Shown here one piece after another: positions 15,193-25,830 of a DNA stretch of 64,000 bases; within the stretch, counting starts at the first letter, position 1, and every line of letters starts with the position of its first letter. The translations under genes were made by a program, and so were the position numbers. Source of the stretch: Rhizophlyctis rosea (taxonomy: Eukaryota; Chytridiomycota; Chytridiomycetes; Rhizophlyctidales; Rhizophlyctidaceae); NCBI GenBank assembly GCA_027596075.1, contig JADGJC010000186.1, positions 1 to 64,000 on the forward strand, given 5' to 3'. The notes beneath the pieces are model-generated. The model was not told where the DNA came from and ran no database searches. It saw only the letters and a list, made by a program, of their open reading frames with translations.

Positions 15193-17876
15193 CTACCCAA
15201 ATACAGCCACCTCGTCCGCCCCATAGGAAGGATCTCTGTCAATTTCCATATCCTTCTCAGACATATCCTGCTCCGATGCCCGCCCGTCGCCTGCCATTTG
15301 GGCACCGCTGCCGTTCCCGACAGATCCCAGTTCTACCTCAACCGCAGGTTGATCATGAGCCGGCCCTCCACCAACCGTACGTTCATCAAACACCTGATCT
15401 ACCAATCGTGTGACCATGCTCTTCTTCTCTGCTGCACTGAGATCAATTCGAAATTTCTGTTCCAAAGCCAGGCGAACGGTTCTAGTCGTTACGTAACCTG
15501 GATTGCGACCCGCAAGCACCTCTCGAACCGTCTGCCGCAGCTCGTCCTCAGATGGTTCGTCACAGGATTCACGAGTGTCAACTGCTGGAGGCCCATCGCC
15601 GCCAGATATTTGCTGTTTCCCATCCAACTTCGACATGGAGGGGGTCAGATGGACAGACACTGCCAAAAAAGTCTCATCCACAGCGATTGTAGGATTCTGA
15701 ACCACTACTCTCTTTCCACCAGCCGCTCTCTCCATCTCCGCTGCCGTCGCCACCAACGCACTCCTTTCCAGCAAAACTGTGTCGAATTCCGCGGACTCTC
15801 TCAGCGCCTTCTTCACCATTTCATCTTTGATGATGGCTTCCCATATGTCCCCGTATCCCTCCGCATGATGACTCCCAGCCATAAGCTTCAGATCGTTTTT
15901 CAAATTTTGAAGCCTGAAAGTTGGGCCCAATACGATTTTCGACTGTAGGATGAACTGCGCAAGCGTCTCTGGAATGAGTGGGTAGGGGTCACCCTCAGGG
16001 ACAATCCCATAGCGGCGGAAAAACCCACGCAATTTGGATGCACGACTTCGAGAACTGAGCAGCAGATGCTCCGACTCGATCTCATCACCCTCTCCTGGTA
16101 GCAGCTCCTCCTGCAGTGACCTGTAGAATTCTTCAGCCCTTCTTGCCGCCTTTTTGACACCCTCATCCGCAATCGCCACCTCCCAAGCTTCTTCTTCTCC
16201 GGGATTGCGGTGTTTGTTTCCGATGAAATGTAGGTCAAGGTTCAAAATGTCAATTCGGAAGCGGGATCCATCAAGTGCAACGCGTTTCTCGATATATCGT
16301 TGGAGGGTGAGTGGACTGACAGGATAAATTTTCCCTCCTTCAGGAACAATTCCTTCGGCGTAAATCATCTCCCTGATTACCGCTTTACGATTTCCGATGA
16401 CCGCCGCACGTTTTTCTGAGCATTTTTTATCGCTTTTATGATTCCTCAAAAGCGTAAGCTGGGCATCCAAAGTTTCCTCCATTTTGCCAAAATTCGCCAA
16501 CTCTTTCAACAATCCCGCAACCTGCTTGGTGTTCGCCACCTGTCCTATCCACGCGCCAGCATTATCCACCGCCTTTTGAAGCTCCGATTGAATGTCTGGA
16601 TCCGTTACCGCCCGCTTCCATTCTTGATGCCACAACTTCCACGTATGGTATGCCTTCATCCGTTCCAAATCCAGCTTGAATCCGTCCCAATCAAACGCAA
16701 CATTGCCTTGCTGAGTTAGGTTATGGACCAAAAATTGTTTGAGGGTGAAGGGACTGATCGGGAAAGGTTGAGAGCCTGCCGCTACCATACCGGACTGCAC
16801 TAGGACTTCTCGAATGTGCTGAAGTCGCCCCTCATATGCAGGTGACTGCTGCTTTGCTAATGTTCGGGCGCGGGCACCATCTGCGCAGTTGTCAGTTTCT
16901 CCATACTGATGGAGAACTCTAGCTGTGCTATTCGCGTCTAAAATCAAATCGTAGGCTTCATCGTCACTATTCCCGTCCGTAGCATTTTCCACCATCTGCA
17001 TGGCTGTCTGATAGAATCCCATAACAATATTATCCTCCATAGCAAGATTCCATGCGATGGTCCACGCCTCAGCACCCTTGGGTGCCAGTGAGGTATGTAA
17101 GTCTCTAAGCGTTTCAAGCTGCAGTTGCAACTGTCGAGTTGTGAAGCTTCCCGACCTGATGGATAAGATTCGGATCTCCAAGAAGCGGGCGAGAATCGAT
17201 GGAGTCACCGGTAAAGGGTTTGTGCCAGCGGGGACGACTCCAATTTTGTAAAACAGGTCCGTCTGTCGCCTCATATTCCTCACGAACTTGGAATCGCCTC
17301 GGCGCTTGCCGCCCCTTTTGGGGGGCGCTGGTTGGCCCCATTGTGCACGAGTGTTCTCAAATTCCTCGGGAATAATCTCGCTCCAATCCACACCATCATC
17401 GACAAATTTCCCCAACATTTTCATCCTCGATATTCTCATCATCACCCACTCCACCCGACTTCAGGACTTTCTTCTCCTGTTTCTGCCGTTTAATCACTCC
17501 ACGCCGATTGATCACATACCCATGCTTTTCAAGCTCCGTCATCATCTTCGAAGGCCGCTCCGATAAGTCGAACCGATGACAGTCGTTGATCTTATTCCAT
17601 CTGAACACCTTGAGGACCTTGCCCAAAGATGTTTCCTATTTGCATATTGAGCGGTAATGTTGGTTAAGGTGAACAGTAAGGACGACGCCGAACCATCTTA
17701 TCACCCAAATATAGAACAACATTTTTTGCAACAAACCTTGGCAATTTCGTCAATAGTCAAGGATTCCAGCTGCTTCATCGCAATATCCGCCACCACCCAA
17801 TCCTCGTCCGAACATGAATTCTCCTTTTGAACCACACCTCGCAGTTTCTCATTTGCTTCCTTGACTTTCTTACGAT
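15193..17876 (-). CDS. Third block of the repeat locus: EDW and SER modules, four core-binding-like repeats, one DEK_C
   Basis: The exon 17876-17737 encodes RKKVKEANEKL...DEDWVVADIAM ('EDW' module) and is spliced in frame both from the block before it (donor at 17956) and to 17635, where LGKVLKVFRWN...DLSERPSKMM...GYVINRRG ('SER' module) begins. Four core-binding-like repeats follow (about 17250-16960, 16830-16560, 16380-16110, 16030-15770), then a DEK_C-like domain at about 15555-15385 (PSEDELRQTVREVLAG...LVDQVF). DEK_C is a small helical nucleic-acid-associated domain known from the chromatin protein DEK. The frame changes by one base near 17405-17425, between the SER module and the repeats, without a convincing intron. 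The frame ends in TAG at 15193-15195. It may be part of one very long gene with the blocks on either side. Confidence 0.55.
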
Positions 17877-17956
17877 CTTCCAGGATTGACAAGAGATGCG
17901 CGTGTTAGCATATTCCATTTTACAGTAAGTCACACCGGTAGACGCCTCCTACTAAC

Positions 17957-20900
17957 CTTCCGTTTTTTCCTTTATCGTCACTGCCACAGAAGTCCCCACA
18001 TCCCCACCATCCGAATCGATATGCGGCATAGGACTCAGATTGACGTGGACGGCTACTTTTTGTTGCGAAAATGCCTCGCCATTCGCATCATGTATTTCCC
18101 CAACATCGTTGTTGTCTGCACGATCTCCATTCTGCACTTGTTGATGATCCACTATGTCAGGAGACCACCTTGAACACTGACCGATAGGCTCCACCATTGC
18201 ACTACTCGTCACACTCCTCTCATTCCTCCTTCCCGACTCATCATGATTTCTTCCTCTCCCCACCCTCCTACCGCTCCCCACATTCCCACCACTCCTCTCA
18301 AAGCTGTTATCCCTGTCCCCCTCCGCGACTAGCCGCGCTCGCGTCATTCCAGGCAACTCCACTGCATTTCCCTCATTTTCAGCATCTGCGATCTCTCTCA
18401 ACACCTGATCAATCAGCGGACTCAACAAGGTTTCCTTCTCAGTCAAGTCTAATCCAAACTTCTCCTCCAAAGCCGCATAAATCGCCCCATTTGTCGTATC
18501 TAGGTCAGACACCGCAAGTATCTCACGGATTGCATCCAGAAACTGTTCTGCGGATGGCTCGCCGGCCTTTACTGCACAAGGCTTGCCGGACCTCACTTCC
18601 CCAGAAGGCTTGGTCGAGCTCGTCAGACCACCACCGACCCCATTCGCATCATCAACATCTCCCTGCATCCCCAGCGCTTCCTCAATCAGCCGGTGCACCA
18701 ATTCCTTCCGCGGTTTCAGATCCACCCCAAACTTCTCCTCCAAACTCGCTTTAAGCAACCTATTTGACAACACATTTGGGTCCGCCCCCGCAAGTATTTG
18801 ATGAATGGCCTGGGACAGTTGTTCTGGAGAAGGCTTGTCTGTGTCCATGCTACCATCGACCTTGGTCTCCACATCATCAACAACATCCTCATCCTCATCC
18901 TCATCCTCATTCTTATCCTCAAGTTCATCATCATCACCACCATAGATCCAACCGGCCCGCGCTTCATCAATCAACTCCTTCACCAAAGTCCACTGCCCTG
19001 TGAAATCCACCATTTCAAACTTCTGGTCTATAGCCGTACAAATCGCTTTTTCCGTCAACGTATCCAAGTCGGACTTTGCAAGTATTTCACGAATGGCCGC
19101 GGACAATTCTTCCGCTGAAGGTCCCCTTGTTTCCAAGTCACGCTCAACAGCAGCCCGCACACTTCCAACACCCGTATGCACTGCCAGCGCCTGATCAATC
19201 AAGTGATTCACCACAATCTTCTCCTTAGTCAAATCTCCTCCGAACTTCCTCTCCAAAGCCTCCCAAACCGTCCTAGTCGTCAGCTGAGTCAACCTAGACT
19301 TCGCAAGTATGTCACGAATCCCTTGCCTCAGCTTGCTCACGGAAGGGATGCGGGCTTTTAAATCTGTACCAGCCGGTTCCGCCAAAACACGGTCAATCAA
19401 CGAATACACTAAATGCTTTTTCGTTTCAAGACTGATTCCAAATTTCCGTTCCACGTCATCATGGACTGACCGGTGGGTCAATGTGTCAAGATCTTTTCCA
19501 AGGATTAAATGGCGAACTGCTTCAAGCAACTGCTCTTCGGAAGGCTCAACTGCAGATGCCGAGCATGACTCTTCGCCGACCGTCACATTGGTCCTGCTCC
19601 CCTGTTGCCCCCTCCCTCCAAAGCCAGCACCCTCAGTGATCGCACCGCCCAAAAGCTTCGTCCCTCCGTTTTCATCAACAGCTATTGCATCCACATCCAT
19701 CCCTTCCTGGGAAGAAGCGATAGTGGATGCCATCGACGGACCTGGTTCCTCGCGGGATTTCGCAACCTCATCGATCAACATATCGTCGGATTCATCGCGG
19801 TGAGAATCATCAGGGACATCAGCACCAGCATCGTCCGCTTCTCCAGTTTGCGTTCCAGTCCACCCAGCAGGATAAACCTCCACATCAACCCTCCGCCCAT
19901 CCCCCTGACGTTCCAAATACGCCGCCCTCCCTACCGCCTTACTCTTCCTCACCAAAGCATCATCCACCTCCGCCGCCTTGCTCAAAGCCCGTTTGACCTC
20001 CTCCCTCTCCAAAACTTCTCTCCATCCATCTCCAAACCCCTCCGCCTCATGGATAGCAGCAATCAGGTTGATATCACTTTGCAACGAATCCAATCTGAAC
20101 GTAGGTCCGTGCTTCTCAACATGGCTTTCAACGAACCATGCGAGAGAGTCTGGAGAGAGCGGGTACGGGTTGCCGTCAATACCATATCCAGCGTCAAGGA
20201 AGATCTTCCGTATCCCAAATGTCCGTCCACGCCGCGGAAACGATATGCGCTCCTCAGCCACCCCATCTCCCAATAACGTTTTCCATCGCAAAGACTTGTA
20301 AACCTCTTCCGCCCTCCTCGCAGCTCGCTGAACTTCACCGTCGGCAACCGCCATATCCCACGCTTCACGCTGTGCAGGGCTACGATGACAGGAAGCCATC
20401 AAACGCAGATCCACATTCAAAACATCCATCCGGAAGGTACGTTCAGCATCTGACACTCGATGTTCGATGAAACGCTTAAGAGTGTCTGCCGTAACGGGAT
20501 ACGAGTTCCCATCCGGCATAATTGCGGACGTACGGGACAAATCCCGGATGAATGTCTTCCGCTCTTTGAGGACGGCTGTAGCTTTCTGTCCTTCTGCCCC
20601 TCTGAGACCGCCGCCACTATACTTCACCAATATGGCCTGCGCGTCAAATGTCTCCTCCACTTCACCCAAATCACTCAGTTCCCTAAAAGTCGACTTCATC
20701 CTCTTGGCATTCACCGCCAACCTCTTCGATTGCGTCCCAACTTCCACCGCCTTTTTGCATGCGGATAATACATCCCGATCCCCAACGGCCGATGCCCACT
20801 CCCGGTGCCACAATTTCCATACATGATACACTTTCATCTATTCCAAATCCGATTTGAGGCTCTCCCAAGCATCTGCACCTGCCGTTGGTGGTTGCGTCAG

Positions 20901-21818
20901 CTTATGAACAATAAAGCGTCTCAAAGTAAGAGGAGTAATTGGGAAAGGTTGAGCATTTGCGGGGACGATACGAGACTCGACTAACGAGCGCCAAATGTCC
21001 GCCAGTCGTCCGCTCGCCCCAGAACCAAGAGGCTGTGAGTCTTCCGCCTGTTGTCGAGTGACACCCTCATTCGTCAAAATCTGCTCCCCATCATCCGCAC
21101 CGTCTTCAACCTCCCCATCCTCCAACCCAAACTCATCTCCATCATCCACACCCTCACCACCCCGCCCGCCCGACTCCTCCCCAACCATCCCCATCACCGT
21201 CGCATACAAATACCTCACAACCTCATCCTCCATCGCAACCTTCCAAGCCTTCGCCCACGCCGGCGATTGTCTATGAGCAGCCTCAAGATTCGCAAGCTGT
21301 CCCCGCAAATTCCTCCTCGAAAAGAGTTTCACATTCACCGTGAAGATGCGAAGCTCCAGATACCGAGCGAGGATGGAGGGGGTGACGGGGAAGGGATTTC
21401 GTTGGGAGGGGACCACCCGAAGATTGAAGAATACTTCTCGGATTCGTCGGAAGTAGGTGTGCCCTTTGTGACTAATGACGTCCATCAACAATACATTGGC
21501 CTCGGGCACATTCGACGAACCCGTTCCCGTCTCATCCAAACTGCCCTCAACCCTTCCCTCCTGACCACCTTTGGACGACCCGACACCGCCCTCCACATTC
21601 GCTTCCTCAACCATATCCAAATCATTCGATCCGCTTGCCCCCCCAACATAGCCCACCCAATCCTTCCGCTTCACAAAGTTACCGCGCCGATTCACAATGT
21701 ACCCATTCAGTACAATCTTCCCCAACACACCCGCTGCCCGTCCCGCCAAATTCCGCTCGCTAAAGTCTCCATAGGATTTATTTGTCAACCATTTGAAGAC
21801 CCTCCCAAGTCCCGCAAC
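17957..21818 (-). CDS. Second block of the repeat locus: SER module, four core-binding-like repeats, five DEK_C domains; TAG inside
   Basis: One long exon of 3862 nt. It opens with the SER-type module (AGLGRVFKWL...DFSERNLAGR...NGYIVNRRG), then four core-binding-like repeats (about 21450-21190, 20990-20720, 20560-20290, 20215-19960). Five consecutive DEK_C-like domains follow between 19545 and 18396 (e.g. PSAEELSAAIREILAKSD, LTHRSVHDDVERKFGISL). An in-frame TAG at 20838-20840 interrupts the second repeat: SDLE-stop-MKVYH against LDLERMKAYH in the next block. Coding similarity continues straight through it, so this is a nonsense codon relative to the paralogue. Downstream of it the 961-codon frame is open. 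The 3' end is spliced in frame to the EDW exon of the following block. Confidence 0.55.
18396..19545 (-). repeat. Array of five DEK_C-like domains
   Basis: Five ~55-codon units, each P-S-x-x-x-L-x-x-A-(I/V)-x-x-I-L...(T/S)-x-x-x-(I/V)...L-E-x-K-F-G-x-D-L...L-(I)-D/E-x-(V/A)-L, with acidic or glycine-rich linkers. Approximate positions are 19545-19395, 19355-19196, 19122-18962, 18830-18663 and 18565-18396. The fourth unit is preceded by a CTCATC trinucleotide run coding Asp/Glu (about 18880-18925). Confidence 0.7.
20838..20840 (-). other. In-frame TAG within a conserved repeat
   Basis: GAT TTG GAA TAG ATG AAA GTG on the minus strand. The matching position in the block at 15.2-17.9 kb is Arg (DLERMKAYH). 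Similarity is continuous on both sides. Confidence 0.8.
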
Positions 21819-21963
21819 CTGAAGTTATACCATGAAAACGACCAAGAGCAATACGTCAGCACATAGGAATGGTCAAATAAACTTCCAAAGCAAACACATT
21901 CGCAAATTGACAGAATGGACGCAAAAAAACAAGCAATTGAACCAAGTCAAACACCCAACAAAC

Positions 21964-24900
21964 CTGAACAATATCCTCAACAGCCGCACTCTCCAACCGC
22001 TGCATAGCGTTATCCGCCGTCTTCTAATCCTTCTCCGTACAGCCTTTACCTTGCCGCTTCGCAACAGTAAGCAAATGGTTGTATGCTCCCGTAACCTTTC
22101 GCACGCGACACCTCGTAGCTGGGAAATCGAGATGGCAAAAGTGAGCATACACTATCTCTTGTCGCGAGGCACTCTTCGTTGACACTCACCCTTCGCATTA
22201 GCACCATCAGCCACACTCGATGTTGCTTGACCTACATTGCACATTTAGTCTCGGCAAAGACCCCTAAACAATCCCGCGCAAAATCCATACCAACATCTTC
22301 ACCCTCCTCGTTTCTCCTCAGCGTGCAAATAACTCCACGCTTATCAATCACAAACCCCCGACCCTGCAGCCTCTCCATGACCTTCGCCGCCCGCATCCCC
22401 ATATTGAACCGGTCACAGTTTGGGATGCTGCGGTTTTTGAGTATTCTGATCGGTTTGCCTAGATTGCGCTCCTGGTGGGGTGAAAGGTAATTGTGAGTTA
22501 TTCATATGTAGACCGAAATTTCCGTACCTTTTCGAAACAAACCTGTGCAACTTCATCAATAGGCATGCGTTCCAAAACTGCCATCGCCATATCGGCCCGC
22601 ACCCAATCCTCTTGACTGCTGCCCTTCGTGATAGCGCGCGACAATTTTTCGTACGCTTGAGCTAGCTCTTTGCGGTTGCTGGAAGCTGGCATGAATCGAG
22701 GATGTTAGCATGTGCAGTGGAGTTTTCGTCTTTCAAATAGGCAATTTACTTACTTTCCGTTTCGTCCTTTCCAGGTACAGATTCTGCGTCTTTCACAACG
22801 ATGGGGGTATCACTTCCACCACCTTCGAAGCCGGTCTCGGGTTGTCCAGGGACCTCGTCCATTGCATCAAAAGCCTCGGCAGCGCCAGCACCCTCCAGAT
22901 GATACGGACGATGCCCCTCTTCAACACTCTCGGCGACAAGGATTGCATCTAGAGCCTGGCCCGCAGATCCCACCACCGCACTACTCCCCACCATAGCACT
23001 ACTCACTACAATCCCGTCAGTCGTCTTATCCACCTCACTATAATCAGTCTCCTTGCCCACCATCCCACCACTGGCCCCGCCCCGTTCAATCCCTTCGTGC
23101 TTATCCTTGTCCACACGATCTTTCTCCACCATCCGCAAATACAACTCCCGACACGTCCCCCCCGCAACACCCCCCTCTCCCGGCCAATACCTCCCCGCCA
23201 CAAACTCCCCCAACCCCAACACCACCACCGTCCCCCCCGCGCCATAAAACAACCCCACAAAACACCACCCCACCACCGACACCCCCCACAACACCCCACA
23301 AACCACACAACACCAACACACCAACACAAAACAACAACAAACACACCCACACACAAAACACAAANNNNNNNNNNCGACACTCCGCAACCGATCTTTGATA
23401 ACACCAACCTTCTCCTTCTCATCCACCACCCCATCCGACTCCCTCAACTCCCGCAACTCCCCCCAAACAGGTTCAAACAACAACTCATACCGCGCCTCTG
23501 TCATCTCACGCGTCTCCTCAATCTCCCCCGCTTCCACATCATCTGTCTCAGTTCGCGCCTCCAACCTCTCCACCCCCGCCTTCCCACCCTCGCCACCTCC
23601 CCCTCCACCCCCCTCTAAAACCTCCCAATCCTCAACCCCAACAGACTTCGCCCACCCCCCATCCATCCCCTCCACCTTCCCCCCCAAAACCCTCAGCGCC
23701 CTCTTAACCCTCCCATCATTCACCGCAACCCTCCACTCAGCCTCCCACCCATAATGCCCCCTACTATGCAGATTCTGTAACACCTTCATATTACTCTTCA
23801 CTTTTCCGCACCGACAAAATTCATTAGGTGGCGATCCTTCTAGGCGAGGGGTATAGGTGTTGTTGAGCGCTTCGAGGTATCGGGCGAGGAGGGATGGGGT
23901 GATTGGGAATAGTTGTTTGGTGGGGATGATGTTGAGTTTGTTGAGAGCGCTGAGGAAGATGGGGATGGTTCTGCTGAAGGGAGCGTTTCGGGGTAGGTTT
24001 AAGGGGATGCCGATGTATTTCGGTTGGTATTTTGTGGGTTGGCCGTTGTGGCCTTTGGGTGGTGCTGGTGTTGCCGGGGCGGATGGGGCACTCTGTGGAT
24101 TGACCGGCCCATCTTTCTGCGACTGTCCTATGGCCTGGTCCTTTGCTTTACTGTTGGCCGTCATACTAGTGGGCGTATTCGTGGAGCTGGCTTCGGCAGC
24201 CGGTGCAAAAGTGTTGGATGACTGGCCATTCTGACTGCTATTGGCTGACGGCACTTTTCCGGATTGAAAACGTTTCACCGACCGATTCGCCGTCGTTTCC
24301 TCCAGCTTTCTCTTTCCGCTTGATGGCCCTGCCTTCCTCGATGAGTTATATCCTCCCTCGCTGGGTATACGGGTCCCCGTCGAGTTTGCAGAGACAGGGA
24401 CGTCAGAGGGAGTATTAGTGGGCGAAACCCCAATTATACCTCCGACCTCCTCATTTGCAATCTCCATATCATCATCATCCGAAACTTGCTCCTCATCAAT
24501 CTCCACATGATCATGCGCACTTGGATTCCGGGGTGGAGACCAAGGGATCCGCCTTTCAGCCTGAGCAGTCTTATACTGCTTAAGATCATCAAAACTCAAT
24601 CCCATGAACGATTCATACGACGTAGCTTCATTAAGCCTTGCCCCTTTTGACCTGAAGCGATCCCAAAGCCGCCTGACGTTTCCATCCGCCATGGCCGCTC
24701 GCCACTGATCCCTCCAAATTTCCGGATGGTTGTTATGATGAATTGCATGTAAGGAGTTGACGAAGCGCTCCACCGTTTTGAATGTGATGATGCCTTCTGT
24801 CGCAACCCAGATTTGCCTTTCCAAATACGGACCCAGGACGGCAGGAGTGACGGGTAGAACGCTCCTTGCAGGGGGCACTATGTTCAAGATGCGGAAGCAT

Positions 24901-25317
24901 GTCTTGACCATGTGCTCTTGTAGTTTCCTTTGGGACTTCCTTGCTAAGTATTCCTCCACTGACTCCCTATGGGAAGGCTGGGATGGATGTGCATCGATGG
25001 GTCGGAAGGGCCTTGATTGAGGTACACCTCCAGGTGATGGACGAGGTGGGAGGGAAGGGCGACGCGATGGTACAAAATTGTGGACGCGAGGGAAGGTGAT
25101 GAACTGGAGGAAGTGAATGTGAGGGGGGCTGGGAAGGAGGAGGTGGTGGTGGAGGTGGTCTGAAAGTAAATTGAGGCTGTCCTCCATTAGCAGTGAGCCG
25201 TGAAGGAGGAGGAGCTTGTCTGTTTGCACCAGCTGCACTACTGGGTCCAGCGGCACTCCAACTATTCGAGTGCGAATAAGAGTTCCGTCGCCCCTGGTAG
25301 TGGTTGTTGGGATACAT
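21964..25317 (-). CDS. First block of the repeat locus: proline-rich start, two core-binding-like repeats, two EDW modules
   Basis: Begins at ATG 25317 with a proline/serine-rich region (TFRPPPPPPPPSQPPSH). The frame then shifts at a C6 run near 25115-25125 into the long frame that carries two core-binding-like repeats (about 24925-24590, VLPVTPAVLGPYLERQI; about 23965-23690, LFPITPSLLARYLEAL), separated by a Ser/Thr/acidic linker. The 10-N gap at 23365-23374 falls after the second repeat, next to a T/G-rich, Cys-rich translation that is probably intron or misread. Then short exons, all with matching phases: 22685-22543 (SNRKELAQAYEKL...EDWVRADMAM), 22471-22291 (CDRFNMGMRAAKVM...GFVIDKRG), 22231-22190, and 22118-21964, a second EDW copy in which the Trp codon is TAG (22024-22026). 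The last exon is spliced in frame to the second block, which suggests that these blocks were built as one transcript. Confidence 0.5.
22024..22026 (-). other. In-frame TAG at a conserved Trp position
   Basis: The exon reads TEKD-stop-KTADNAMQRLE, aligned with SQEDWVRADMAMAVLE (22.6 kb) and SDEDWVVADIAMKQLE (17.8 kb). TGG has become TAG in this copy only. Confidence 0.8.
23365..23374. other. Assembly gap (10 N)
   Basis: Ten N flanked on the left by A/C-rich low-complexity sequence (23200-23364). The gap size is probably nominal, so frame across it cannot be trusted. Confidence 0.99.
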
Positions 25318-25830
25318 GGTTTCCGGTTTAGAGTACTAGGTATCGGTGCTAAATTTAGGTCAGGTGAGAGAGCCTCTGCGCTAAAAGCACGTCTCCATGT
25401 ATGAATGTTGGGTGGGGTGGTTCTTCATACAGCACCCATTATATCATGAATTCACCGTTGGTAGGCCTCACCAGGTGCAGAGAAGCGTTCGAAAGTTTAG
25501 ATAACTTTGCGATTACATGTAAATCATTGAGCTAGTGGTTTGAAAAGTGAAGCTTTGCTGCTTGAAGCTTACACGTCCAGGATTCCATCAATAAACAGAT
25601 CAGCCAAATGTGTAACACAAGTTACACAAATATCTGTGGAGCTGCGAGCACTTGCGAGTCTGCAAGTGGGGATAGGCAGCGAGGTGGACAGCGCAGCAGG
25701 GATGCAGCCGACGTTTCATCTTCATCTTCATTCTCTTTCCGAAGTTCATCGTCCTATCGGTGTGGTGCTACCGTCTGCCGAACCCCGCGTCACAGCAATT
25801 CATTCACCACTAAAACTCCATTGTCCACCA
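25318..25830. other. Divergent intergenic region
   Basis: Separates the start of the minus-strand repeat gene from the plus-strand F-box-like gene. An open frame runs upstream from 25540 into the F-box gene, but it has no counterpart in the paralogue, so I treat it as non-coding. No clear TATA box. Confidence 0.5.

Noticed and set aside
23097..23618. Plus-strand open frame across the N gap
   Set aside because: Pro/His/Thr-rich translation of A/C-rich low-complexity sequence, spanning an assembly gap.
11830..25317. A live transposon or integrated virus
   Set aside because: No recombinase catalytic domain, polymerase, terminal repeats or capsid-like protein; normal spliceosomal introns are present.
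25540..25830. N-terminal extension of the first F-box-like gene
   Set aside because: Not matched in the paralogue, which starts at the position equal to 25831.
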